This document shows, piece after piece, positions 21,538 through 30,428 of a DNA stretch of 64,000 bases (position 1 is the first letter of the stretch; every line of letters begins with the position of its first letter). The position numbers and the translations under genes are program-made. Under the pieces are notes generated by a model, which was given only the letters and a program-made list of their open reading frames with translations, had not been told where the DNA came from and did not search any database. Source of the stretch: Fulvia fulva (Eukaryota; Ascomycota; Dothideomycetes; Mycosphaerellales; Mycosphaerellaceae). The DNA lies in NCBI RefSeq assembly GCF_020509005.1, contig NC_063015.1, positions 4,154,001 through 4,218,000 of the forward strand. The letters run 5' to 3'.

Positions 21538-22613
21538 GTCGACGACGAGAATCACCTGTACGTGGTGTCGGCTACGAACCTCTCGTCTAGCTACGAGAGA
21601 GCCAAGTATTCTCACGCTGGAGCGTCGTGGGCGCGACGGGCGCGTAGCGTAGGCGAAGCCGCGGCGAACAGAGGACTACCAGCAAAACGGGTATGAAAAC
21701 CATCCGACGAGCGTGTACTCGTGTCGGGAGCGAGTCCCTCTTCTTTCTACGTGTAAGAAGGGCGCGGAACCGTGGCCTATACGCTCGACAGGACACCTCT
21801 GGTATGAGTGCAGAATTTTCACCTCCGGAGACCGCAAACCGAGCGGGCTAAGCGACGAACATTGGACGAGCGGACTACAGAACAACAACTGAGCGGACTA
21901 TGCAACGGCGTCGAGCGGACTACGAAACAATCTGGTGTTTGCCAGCGGGCAATGCGGTGGGTAGGTGGACACGCGACGAAGCCTGTAAGGGCCTGTTGAA
22001 CACCCGGTACGGGAACGAGGGTTTTGCCTGAGGCACTGCCTGTCCCGCTACACAACGCACCTAGTCTGACATGGTAGATTGCGACGAGGAAAAGACGATA
22101 GCCTGAGCAAGGAAAAGACGGCTGTTAGGACGGGGAAAAGACGTACAATGCAAGTGGATTAGTTCTGTGATCGGGGAGGATCGAGGGCAGGGTGATAAGG
22201 AACTTCATATTGGTTAGTAGGTGGAAACGCAAGGAGTACGCTGCCCGGCGTGGTGTGTGCCCCGAGCAGACCTGCGAGGCATGGACGGCCGCTTTCTAGA
22301 GATAGGCTGCGGTAACGCGAAGGGCGTCAAAACCTGGGGCGTGGTGTACACTGGCAGCGACGGCTGACACTGTCTGTACAGCCCGAGAGGACGGATGCGC
22401 ATGTCGGTCAATAGAGAGCACTAAAGGGCTCAGGCCTATGGAGGTGGATATTGGCTTAAGGAGCAAACAGGGAGGGAGGGCGTAGAGGGAAGCTTTTGCT
22501 CCGGGCTAACCTCTCGAAACGAGGCTACACGGTGGTGCTAGATGAGTGGGAAAGCGCGGTTAAGACTTGTCACCTTATCTCGTAGCTAGCTTGCTAAATA
22601 CGATTCCTTCCTT
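21538..22613 (+). other. Unrelated 5' module of the chimera, apparently non-coding
   Basis: About 1076 bases, GC-richer than the surroundings and with normal CpA. All open frames are short (at most 78 codons before the LINE part) and overlap on both strands, so no protein is supported. It holds two sets of spaced motifs. GAGCGG(A/G)CTA starts at 21841, 21868, 21891 and 21913. GGAAAAGACG starts at 22088, 22111 and 22134, exactly 23 bases apart. The junction with LINE B is just before CAGAGACTTACGCAG at about 22614. Its source could be a structured non-coding RNA or a spacer transcript. I do not recognise it. Confidence 0.6.
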
Positions 22614-22666
22614 GCCAGAGACTTACGCAGCTTGCCGAGGACAACCACGTACTCCCAGCAACACAG

Positions 22667-24343
22667 ATGGGGGGAAGAAGCCAGCGATCGACACTAACAG
22701 CAATGGAGCTAATTACGGAGCAAATCCAGACCCTCTGGCACTACGGCAGGAACCGAGCGGCGTCCTTACTATCCCTCGACATCGCAGGGGCCTTCGACAA
22801 CGTCTCACACCAAAGGCTAATACATATCCTACAGCAGAAAGGCATCCCCCAGTGGGCAACGTCGTTCGTCTTCTCCTTTCTCCAGGAACGGACGACATAC
22901 CTAGTCCTAGGAAGGTACACGTCCGACCCGGTGAAGGCAGAGACTGGAATACCTCAGGGATCTACTCTCTCCCCTATCCTGTTTCTAATATTTATGTCGG
23001 ATCTAATCCCCCTACTCACCTCTCCGCAAACCTCAGCATCGGGGTTCGTAGACGATACAAACATCCTAGCCTGGTCAGACTCGACAGAAGAGAACTGTCG
23101 CCTCCTTGAAGATAGGCACAAGAAATGCGAGGAGTGGGCAAAGAAGCATGGTGCCCGGTTCGCCCCTGAAAAGTACCAACTTATACACTTCAGTAAAGCG
23201 AGAACACACCATAATATGAAGGCGGCGGTAAGAATCCAAGGCTACGAGACCAAGCCATCAGCGGAGCTACGAGTACTAGGGATCTGGCTCGACCCGAAGC
23301 TAAGCTGGAATGTACAGATTAAGAAAGCCCAGAGTCGAGCGCAAGTCAATGAAGCCTCGATAAAGAGGCTTACGGCATCTACATGGGGAGCAACATTCGA
23401 CAAGGCAAGAGTAATGTATAAGGCGATCGTCAGACCAGCTATGTTGTACGGGGCACAGATTTGGGGAACAGGAGGCGCAGGCAAGCCGATCCCGAAACGG
23501 ATAGAGCAACCCCTAAACAGGACACAGGCAGGCAACCTACGTAGGGTACTAGGCGCATACAAGACAACGTCAACAAGCACGGTAGAAATGGAGACAGGAA
23601 TACCACCAATCGGCCAGTACATCCGGGGAATGAGAATTCAATACGCGGCAAAGACGACAGGTTACCTAGCACAAACCACGATCCAGGAGGCAAAGAATAA
23701 GATAGAAAGCCGCTACCGGAGAGGGGCAGGATATAGGACAAGCCAAAAAGAGGATGACCTTACGACCTTTACGGCCGTACAGACAAGCACCGAATGGCCA
23801 GCACGAAAGGAGGAGGAGCGTAGGACTCGCCAGGCCGGCGGGAGCAAGGCTAAGACCCAAAACCTAGCGGAACAGATAGCGAGCTGCCTATGGGAGCAGG
23901 ACTGGAAAAGGAAGCCCCCTAAGACAACAGGCCCGATAGCGCTCCGAGCCTTCCAGAGACACAATTACCAGCTATATAGGGACCTGACAAGGGCCGAAGC
24001 AAGCATAGCGATCCAAATCAGGTCCGAACACATTGGATTAAGGGCCTACCTGTTCAGAAGACGCGCACTAGACATCTATAGCCCAGCCTGCCAGTGTGGC
24101 TACCCATCGCAAAACCCAGAACATATGCTACTACGATGCCCGCAGTGGGCGAGAGGCAGGGGAAATTGGAGGCACCAAGCGGGAAGGAGAGACTACAAGT
24201 CAATTATTAGGGACAAAGGCAACATTCGCCGAATCTCTCGGTGGATACTACAGCAGGGATACCTCCAGCAGTTTAGCCTCGCGAGCGAGACGGAGGAGTG
24301 GATAGACAAGAGGCGGAAGCGAGGGGGGTTGCAGATAGGGTAG
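22667..24343 (+). CDS. LINE B reverse transcriptase, 5'-truncated (558 aa)
   Basis: An intact frame for the RT core and C-terminus, without RIP stops. Motifs are LSLDIAGAFDNVSHQRL (catalytic Asp38), GIPQGSTLSPILF (94-106) and SGFVDDTNILAWSDS (catalytic DD 129-130), then a thumb region. The C-terminal Cys/His motif is CQCG then EHMLLRC. There is no RNase H. The endonuclease and RT N-terminus are absent because the LINE part begins at about 22614. Upstream in the same frame a TAA lies near 22590, so the first Met at 22667 is the only possible start. Without the N-terminal RT fingers it is unlikely to act alone. It matches the RIP-damaged LINE B0 (30429-32332) and B2 (38683-41534). Confidence 0.9.
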   Translation: MGGRSQRSTLTAMELITEQIQTLWHYGRNRAASLLSLDIAGAFDNVSHQRLIHILQQKGIPQWATSFVFSFLQERTTYLVLGRYTSDPVKAETGIPQGSTLSPILFLIFMSDLIPLLTSPQTSASGFVDDTNILAWSDSTEENCRLLEDRHKKCEEWAKKHGARFAPEKYQLIHFSKARTHHNMKAAVRIQGYETKPSAELRVLGIWLDPKLSWNVQIKKAQSRAQVNEASIKRLTASTWGATFDKARVMYKAIVRPAMLYGAQIWGTGGAGKPIPKRIEQPLNRTQAGNLRRVLGAYKTTSTSTVEMETGIPPIGQYIRGMRIQYAAKTTGYLAQTTIQEAKNKIESRYRRGAGYRTSQKEDDLTTFTAVQTSTEWPARKEEERRTRQAGGSKAKTQNLAEQIASCLWEQDWKRKPPKTTGPIALRAFQRHNYQLYRDLTRAEASIAIQIRSEHIGLRAYLFRRRALDIYSPACQCGYPSQNPEHMLLRCPQWARGRGNWRHQAGRRDYKSIIRDKGNIRRISRWILQQGYLQQFSLASETEEWIDKRRKRGGLQIG

Positions 24344-24537
24344 TCATCAGGGCAGGCCCATGACACTAGCGTACCCCTAACAAGGGAAATTTAAGACGAC
24401 AACGAGGAGGAAAAGACAGGCGGGAAGGAGGAGGGGTTTTCACCAACACGGTTTCCCCTCTATATATACAAAAACAAGATAGCATAGCTGCATAGGCCAA
24501 AGGGCACTACAACAGCTTAATGAAATATCTATCTATC
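24344..24537 (+). other. LINE B 3' UTR and (ATCT)n tail
   Basis: After the stop the text reads GGGGTTTTCACC, then CGGTTTCCCC, a TATATATA run, CATAGGCCAAAGGGCACTACAA and AATGAAATATCTATCTATCT. The same blocks in the same order end LINE A and LINE C. This is the likely RT recognition region, and the reason LINE B RNA could be retrotransposed with a foreign 5' end. Confidence 0.7.
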
Positions 24538-25069
24538 TATTTCCTATAGAGCTAAGTCGCCTTCTAGATTAGAGAGTTAAGAGTAATCGGGTTGTCCTCT
24601 TAGAGAGTACGTAGGTGACCTTAGTTAGTTAGGTCGAACTCCTTAGGCATATCGTAGACTAGGATCGTAAATTGCTTCGTTAAGACCTTCGCTAATGCCG
24701 TAACCTTAGATACCTACTATAGCTATACCTCTAGGTACCTCCTAGTAGTAGTAGAGCTAGTATAGATCTATAGAGTACCGTTAGACTATTAGTTCACTAC
24801 GACTACCCCTAGTTAGTTAATCCGTTAGGCGAGCTCCTTGTTCGATAGCTTCGTAACTTCGGCCTAGTCTTCCTTTACTACAATACGGATCGTAACTATA
24901 TCGTACGTTAGGCGGGGGCCTAGTATTAATACCGCGACCGATACCTAGCTATAGGGGTATTGATTCCGGGTAGCCTTACTAATCGCCTAGGACGTCGTCC
25001 TCATTTCTTATTACCCTCGGTAATACGATAGTATAAGCGCCGTACGTAGCTAAGTAATTATTACCTATA

Positions 25070-25138
25070 ACGTACTTTACTACCGAGCGGGCTATACTAC
25101 CGAGCGGGCTACTTTTACTAAGAACTATACTACTTCTA
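25070..25138 (+). repeat. Left terminal inverted repeat of the Fot1-like element
   Basis: Begins ACGTACTTTACTACCGAGCG and carries TACTACCGAGCGGGCTA twice in tandem. Pairs with 26867-26935 with about two mismatches, both transitions. Confidence 0.9.
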
Positions 25139-25199
25139 CTTTAATTACGACGGTATCTTAACACGACGACATCCTATAGAATCGTTACTAGGAGGACAA

Positions 25200-26800
25200 T
25201 TCCTCTTTAGATTATTCGCTATCTAGCAAGTCTACTTAATAGGTGCGTACGTTATGTCCCGACTCGCTATATCGCTTATAGCGTCGTAGCCTTAGTACTA
25301 GCCGAACACTATCTAGCGACTCTCTACTTACTTCCTACCTCCTAGTATCCTCTAGAGGTATTAATTGCGACGCCTTATCGAAGGTTAGAGACCCTCTAGA
25401 CTGAATATACTTGCGCTTTCGTGCTTTTCGCTATATAAGGGCCTCGTTAGACTTACGTAGCTTACTAATCTCGCTTCGTATAAGAGCTATCTAATACGCT
25501 ATCTCTCTACTCCCTTTTATAAGCTGATACACCCCTTCCTATAACGAGTTTAGCGATGAACCTACCCGGGCACGCATTTTGTTCGTTACTAGTGTCGATT
25601 AAGAGTCGAATTCTTTTATAGTTTGTAGTGTCTTCGACTCCTAAGGGGTAGAGTCCGGAGCTAGAGAGGTTAGCGTACGTAGCTTAATATTAAGCTTGTC
25701 TATCACTACCTATAGATTGAACGGAACCAAACTAGCGCCTCTGAAGCTCGATAGGATGTTCTCCTGTCTAAATCTAGCGTTATAGGCTGCCCGGAAGGCG
25801 CGTAGGAACTCTACTTTGTCGATATAAGTAATACGCTAGCGTACTAAGCCCGAGAGCTAAGTACCGTATACCTTCTTTAAAGGCGAATAGTAACCTATAT
25901 CTAATAGCTAGAGTAAGTACGAGGCGTGCGATAGTATATATAGGGCTAAGATCTTGTATTCCTTATACAGATTCTAGAATGCCTTCAAGTTATAGCTCTC
26001 GTAGCTATCGATAATAAGTAGTCTCTATACCCTAGTCGTACGAGCTATAGTATACTTCTAGAAATGCTCTAGCTACCGTATACCGAACTTATTGTTAGTC
26101 TAGCCGTTCTCTATTAGCCCGATTGTCTAGTCTAGACCTAAGTTACCGTCTTAGTACTAGGTACTAATATGCTGTTTGCCTATAAGGATAACGTAGGGTA
26201 GGAGCGCTATTCCGTCTATATAGATAGTCTTAATTACTATTGCCTATTCTCTATTGCCCTATTAAACGACCTTCCTCTTTCTACTACGCCTTTCTAAACC
26301 CGTAACGACGCTCTAAGACGTAATGACACCTATTATGAACCCTATCTCGTCGAAGTTATAGGTGTACTAGTTAAGGATGCTATACTTCTCCTTTATATTA
26401 CGTATAAGTAAGAACCACCTCTCGATAACGTCTAGATCTTCTATTAGGGCTCGCTAACGATCGTATCTACGTGTTATACGAACCTTTAGCTCACGATACC
26501 GCCTAATAAACCTGTCTGTCTAATTGAGACTAGCGGGCTTAAGACCCTTCTCTTATAGTAATAAATCGGCTATTACTCGTATACTAGCCTTTAATAGCGG
26601 GAAACCTCTAAGTTCTAGCTTGAGTATATACTCAAGTATCACCCTCTCTTCTAGCTCTATAAGCTTCTTCGAATTAGGCTCTTAGTCACCCCGAGGAGGT
26701 CGTCTATTTAATCGATACCCTAGTATAGTTCGAGACGCGTCGTATACCTTTATAGCAAGTCGATTCGTAATTGTCGCGTCGCGTTTCGTAGCCTAGACAG
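25200..26800 (-). pseudogene. Fot1/pogo-like transposase remnant
   Basis: Read on the minus strand, the first catalytic region near 26330-26390 gives YNFDEIGFIIGV, matching the NFDExGFxxG motif of pogo-type DDE transposases. The second, near 25990-26030, gives LLIIDSYESYN, matching LLxxDGHxSH with RIP changes of His to Tyr. The N-terminal DNA-binding part should lie near 26500-26800 but is not clear. Stops of RIP type interrupt the frame. Boundaries are approximate. Confidence 0.78.
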
Positions 26801-26866
26801 CTAAGGTCAGTTTGGCCTCGTTTAAAGACAATATACGCTATAATAGTAGTTGTATAGCTATATCTA

Positions 26867-26935
26867 TAGAAGTAGTACAGTTCTTAGTAAAAGTGGCCCG
26901 CTCGGTAGTATAGCCCGCTCGGTAGTAAAGTACGT
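26867..26935 (-). repeat. Right terminal inverted repeat of the Fot1-like element
   Basis: Reverse complement of 25070-25138. It contains the same doubled CCGAGCGGGC motif and ends ACGT next to the TA duplication. Confidence 0.9.
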
Positions 26936-27315
26936 TAGAGACCGGTAAGGGAGCTAATCGTTAGTTTCTATACTTTTTGCGTCCTCTATAAGTTGCTACT
27001 AGTTGTCTTAGGGGAGCTTCGCCTATAGAGTCGTAGGCGCCGTTAGTACTATAGCCTAGGCTACTATTACCTAGGAGTTACCTAATATAGCTAGGCACCT
27101 CCGCGGCGTTTAGAGCTAAAGAAATAGGGTGAAGAGAACTTTAAGCTATCGAGATTAAATAAGGTAGAACTCCCTTAATTCTAGGGGTAGTGGCCTGCTT
27201 TATATATCGTTAGAATGGCCTTAATAAGAGCTTTCGAATGTGTCGTGTTTTAGGGCTACTTTCGAGGTTCGTCCGCTCCTTCCGACTAGAATATTAGCGG
27301 AAAAATATTTAGCTG
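26936..27315 (-). other. LINE C1 5' end: ORF1 start region and leader
   Basis: 26936-27249 matches the 5' part of C2 (42300-42615), C3 and C4, including the conserved stretch AACACGACACATTCGAAAGC in sense orientation. From about 27250 to 27315 the sequence is private to this copy. It ends at the target duplication 27316-27330. Confidence 0.75.
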
Positions 27316-27330
27316 CTTACGTTTAATAGA

Positions 27331-30265
27331 TTCTTAGGCTTCTATCGACGCTTTATTAAGGACTATAGCAAGATAGTTCTATCTATAGTAAAGCTAACTA
27401 AGAAGGACAACCACTAGTACTAGACAAACGAATATTAGAATACGTTCGAAGGACTAAAGTAAGTATTTACTGACGCTAAGAGAATAGTACTAGCGAGATT
27501 TATCCCCGGGAGACGTACTGTCTTAGAGACTAACGTAAGCGACTTTATAACCGTAGTAGTCCTATCGTAATATAACGAGGATAACATCCTCCGCCCTATC
27601 GTATACCTATCGAAAAAGATGAGCCCGTAGGAGTATAACTACGATATCTACGATAAGGAGTTACTCGTAATCGTAAAGGCGTTTAAGAAATAGAAGCTAG
27701 AGCTAATAGCCGGCGATATCGATAAACTAGACTTCGAGAACTTTACCGACCTAAGCGGCTACCCTATACTCGTCTATAGCTACTATAAGAACTTAGAATA
27801 CTTTATAATATCTAAGTAGCTAAATAGACGCTAAGCTAGGTAGGCCGAGTTCTTATTATAGTTCTTCTTTAAGATCGTATACCGACTAGGAGTATAAGGA
27901 GCGAAGCTAGATAGCCTTACTCGACGTTCCTAAGACGCTATCTTATATAACAAGTTAGATCCGCGTTATACCTAATAGGATAGGGTACTACTGAAACTAG
28001 AACACTTCCTATCGGTTAGCGTAAGCTAGATCCTAAGACTATCTATATCCAAAGTAGAAGGAGTAGTTATAGACGAAGCCCTAGTAGTAGATATTAGTAA
28101 GTTAAACGAACAAGATAACGTAGTCGAAGCTACTACCTAACTCGCGGTAGGAGAACTAGTGAAACTACTCCGAAAGAACAAGATAGACGACAAGTACGTA
28201 ATACTAGTCGATAGTATAATATATATTAAGAACTAATATAGCGGGTATAGCCTCTTCGTTCTACCTATAGAGGATAAGGAGAATACTGTCTATATACGTA
28301 TAGTTAAAGCCTTTTACGATGTACCGGTAGCCGGACACCTAGGTAAGACTACTACGAGTAGGCTCGTATTACGATATTATATATAGCTAAGGATGACCCG
28401 TTTTATTAGATCTTTCGTACGCGCCTACCGGACATATCGTAATAGCCGTAGTATTAACGAACTATAGTATAGACTTTTGGCCCTACTACCTATCCCCTTC
28501 GATATTTAGGATAATGTCGCTATAGACTTCGTTATCGACTTACCTAGAGCGAAGTATACGGCCGACGGTCAATAGTACGAGAATGCGCTTACGGTGACTA
28601 ATAGACTAGGTAAGGAGCGCTACTATATTCTAGTTCTCGAAATGATAGCTAAATACATCGCCTATGTCTACATTAAGCACATCTTCTTACGCTACGGATT
28701 ACTAAAGACGATTATATCGGACCGCGGACCTTAATAGATTTTAGCCTTTTAGGGACGCCTTTATAAACTACTATAGATCAAGCGTAAGATCTCTACCGGG
28801 TATTATCCTAAGACCGATAGATAGAGCGAGAATACGAAGAAGATAATAGAGTAATATCTACGCGTATTTATTAGCTATATATAAGATGACTCGCCGGACT
28901 AGTTACCGCTCTTAGAATTTATAGCTAACGACTATATCTCTAAAATGACTAGTATAAGCCCCTTTATAGCTAATATTAGTAAGAATCCGAGATACGCGGA
29001 TATAGAGCTCAACCTACCTATATAGCTACTCCTATATAAACAACGCCTAGACGCGGAATTAGTAAATACCTTCGTATAGCGTATAACAGAGCTTCGCTAT
29101 AAACTAAGAGACTCGATAGAGATAGTATAAGCATTATAAGCCGAGTACGCGAATAAATACCGTACGATCGCACTACGATACGAAGTAGGTAATATAGTAC
29201 ACCTTAGTACTCGTAACTAGCGTACTAAGCGCCCGTTAAAGAAACTTAACTACCGCTATACCGGACCTTATACAATTACTAAAGTACTACTATACGATAC
29301 GTATCGCCTAGATTTACCGCGATCGCTAAGTAACTTATATAACGGCTTCTACGCTAACCTACTAATACCGGTATACGGACCGATACTAGGCTAAGTATAA
29401 CTACTACTAGCGCCTATAGAGGTAGAAGACGATAATAGCGATATAAGTACGTATTAGTTACTAGATACGATACTAGATATAAAGAGTATACTACCGCTAG
29501 GACTAGCGCTACGTAGTAGAAGAAAGGAGAGACGATACGAGTATCTAGTATAATAGGTTAGTTATAGTAAGCCTACTTAGGAGCCCGCTAAGGAGTTAAT
29601 AGATACTACTGCCGCCTCTATCGCGGACTTCTACTATAACTATCCTACGAAGGACAGACTAGCCGGCTTTATACTACTACTAGGGTAGATACCGAACGAG
29701 GATATACCCGAAGACGTTATAATTAGCGATACTATAAACGCTTCGTTAATAGCTACGTCTAACCTAGTAACTATAGGAGGGCTACGTATACTAATCACGT
29801 AGGTACCTATAGCTCTACTACTAGTTAAGAGCTACGAGCCTAAGACTAGTATAAGTAAAGACCCGTAGGCAGCTACTTTAAGTAAGATAACCGACGGTAG
29901 GTAAGTATAAGATAAGCGTTAACGCGAATAGTAATCTTCCCTTAACTTAGTAACTATAGCTATACCGCTAATATTAGTTAGTAATAGGTACTATAGCTCT
30001 TCCTTAATATAAGTAATAGAAGCTATAACGGACTCTTTCGCGGAGTTCGTGAATCGCTACGGTAAGTACGAAATTACGACTTATATAGGCTAGGTTAGCT
30101 ACCGCGGAGGATACGATAATACCGACCGAGGTAGTAACGACGATACGATAGCGGATAGAATAGATAATAGAAGTAATAGAAATAACAATATAGAGAATAA
30201 TACTGCTTTCGTAGTAGCGATAATACGAGCTTAAGGGACTAAGCGCGATTTTAAAGGGGGGGTAG
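27331..30265 (+). pseudogene. G1 pol, third part: RT end, RNase H, integrase, chromodomain-like tail
   Basis: The frame resumes as FLGFYRRFIKDYSKI directly after the LTFNR codons of 17210. RNase H follows, with the typical YDKELLVIVKAF motif near 27650. The integrase zinc-finger region lies near 28330-28470 (GHLGKTTT, then YRTYRNS, where Cys are lost). The integrase core is near 28500-28900, with DFVIDLP, IISDRGPQ and YYPKTDRQSE. A chromodomain-like segment near 29530-29600 reads RYEYLVQQVSYSKPTQEP. About 200 more codons run to the polypurine tract (30254-30262). TAG/TAA codons of RIP type are frequent. Confidence 0.88.
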
Positions 30266-30423
30266 TATTACGGCCCTAGGCCTAGTAAATAGTTAGCTAG
30301 TATATAGGTCACGTGACCGCGCGTCACTAGCGCGCCTCAGCTATATATAACCTCGGCGTACCTCGCGCTCCTCTTTCCTACGTACCTAGCTACTTTATAT
30401 CGATACGATTATAAACCGTTATA
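30266..30423 (+). repeat. 3' LTR of G1
   Basis: 158 bp, starting TATTACGG (TG changed to TA) and ending TTATA. It pairs with 738-895. The TAGAG duplication follows at 30424-30428. The CACGTG palindrome is conserved at 30307-30318. Confidence 0.93.
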
Positions 30424-30428
30424 TAGAG

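Larger units (their letters stand above)
21538..24537 (+). mobile_element. Chimeric retroelement: 1.08-kb unrelated 5' module plus LINE B 3' part (MINE-like)
   Basis: A 3000-bp insertion bounded by a 14-bp duplication, TATTTCCTATAGAG (21524-21537 and 24538-24551). The uninterrupted target is seen in LINE C2 near 41771-41790. The right 1.9 kb (22614-24537) is the 3' part of a family B LINE with its (ATCT)n tail. The left 1.08 kb matches no LINE in the window and is RIP-free. Because one duplication encloses both parts, they were inserted together, as expected if RT switched from LINE RNA to another RNA. Magnaporthe MINE elements (WEIRD fused to a truncated LINE) have this architecture. Homology to WEIRD is not shown here. 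Confidence 0.88.
25070..26935 (-). mobile_element. Fot1/pogo-like DNA transposon with 69-bp terminal inverted repeats
   Basis: A 1866-bp insertion in LINE C1 ORF1. It is flanked by TA (25068-25069 and 26936-26937) and bounded by near-perfect inverted repeats of about 69 bp. The empty site is visible in LINE C2 (near 42294-42306, CCTATAGAGACC). TA target choice and transposase motifs place it in the Tc1/mariner superfamily, pogo/Fot1 group. It is RIP-damaged and cannot move by itself. Confidence 0.9.
17737..27315 (-). mobile_element. LINE C1: RIP-degenerate LINE, split by a chimera and a Fot1-like element
   Basis: A family C LINE on the minus strand inserted in the RT of G1 (target duplication CTTACGTTTAATAGA, 15 bp). 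Its parts are 17737-21537, 24552-25069 and 26936-27315. Compared with C2 it lacks 316 bp at 21004/21005, which removes the start of ORF2. It is heavily RIP-damaged. About 70 bases at its 5' end (about 27250-27315) do not match the 5' ends of C2, C3 or C4. Confidence 0.92.
738..30423 (+). mobile_element. G1: RIP-degenerate Ty3/gypsy chromovirus, split by nested insertions
   Basis: Two 158-bp LTRs (738-895 and 30266-30423) and a TAGAG target duplication (733-737 and 30424-30428) define one element now 29.7 kb long. Without insertions its parts (738-4588, 16677-17210, 27331-30423) total about 7.5 kb, normal for the type. Domain order is gag, protease, reverse transcriptase, RNase H, integrase, chromodomain-like C-terminus. 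The gene order RT before integrase marks it as Ty3/gypsy. RIP has put TAG stops throughout, so no product is made. The seven LTR differences I see are all transitions, as RIP produces. Confidence 0.93.

Noticed and set aside
21538..22613. Host gene or rRNA fragment as the source of the 5' module
   Set aside because: No long frame and no rRNA core segment that I recognise. Left unassigned rather than named.
22713..22898. A 61-codon frame (MSSVPGERRRR...) with near-identical versions at 31477-31662 and 40322-40507
   Set aside because: All three lie opposite the catalytic RT motif region of LINE B copies. Conservation follows from the sense strand.
22567..23109. A 180-codon plus-strand frame spanning the junction of the chimera
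   Set aside because: It runs out of frame over the LINE B RT and has no domain similarity. The RT frame at 22667-24343 is clearly the real one.
21508..24551. Two independent insertions (host DNA island plus LINE B) in LINE C1
   Set aside because: A single 14-bp duplication flanks the whole 3.0 kb, and no duplication is visible at the internal junction near 22614.
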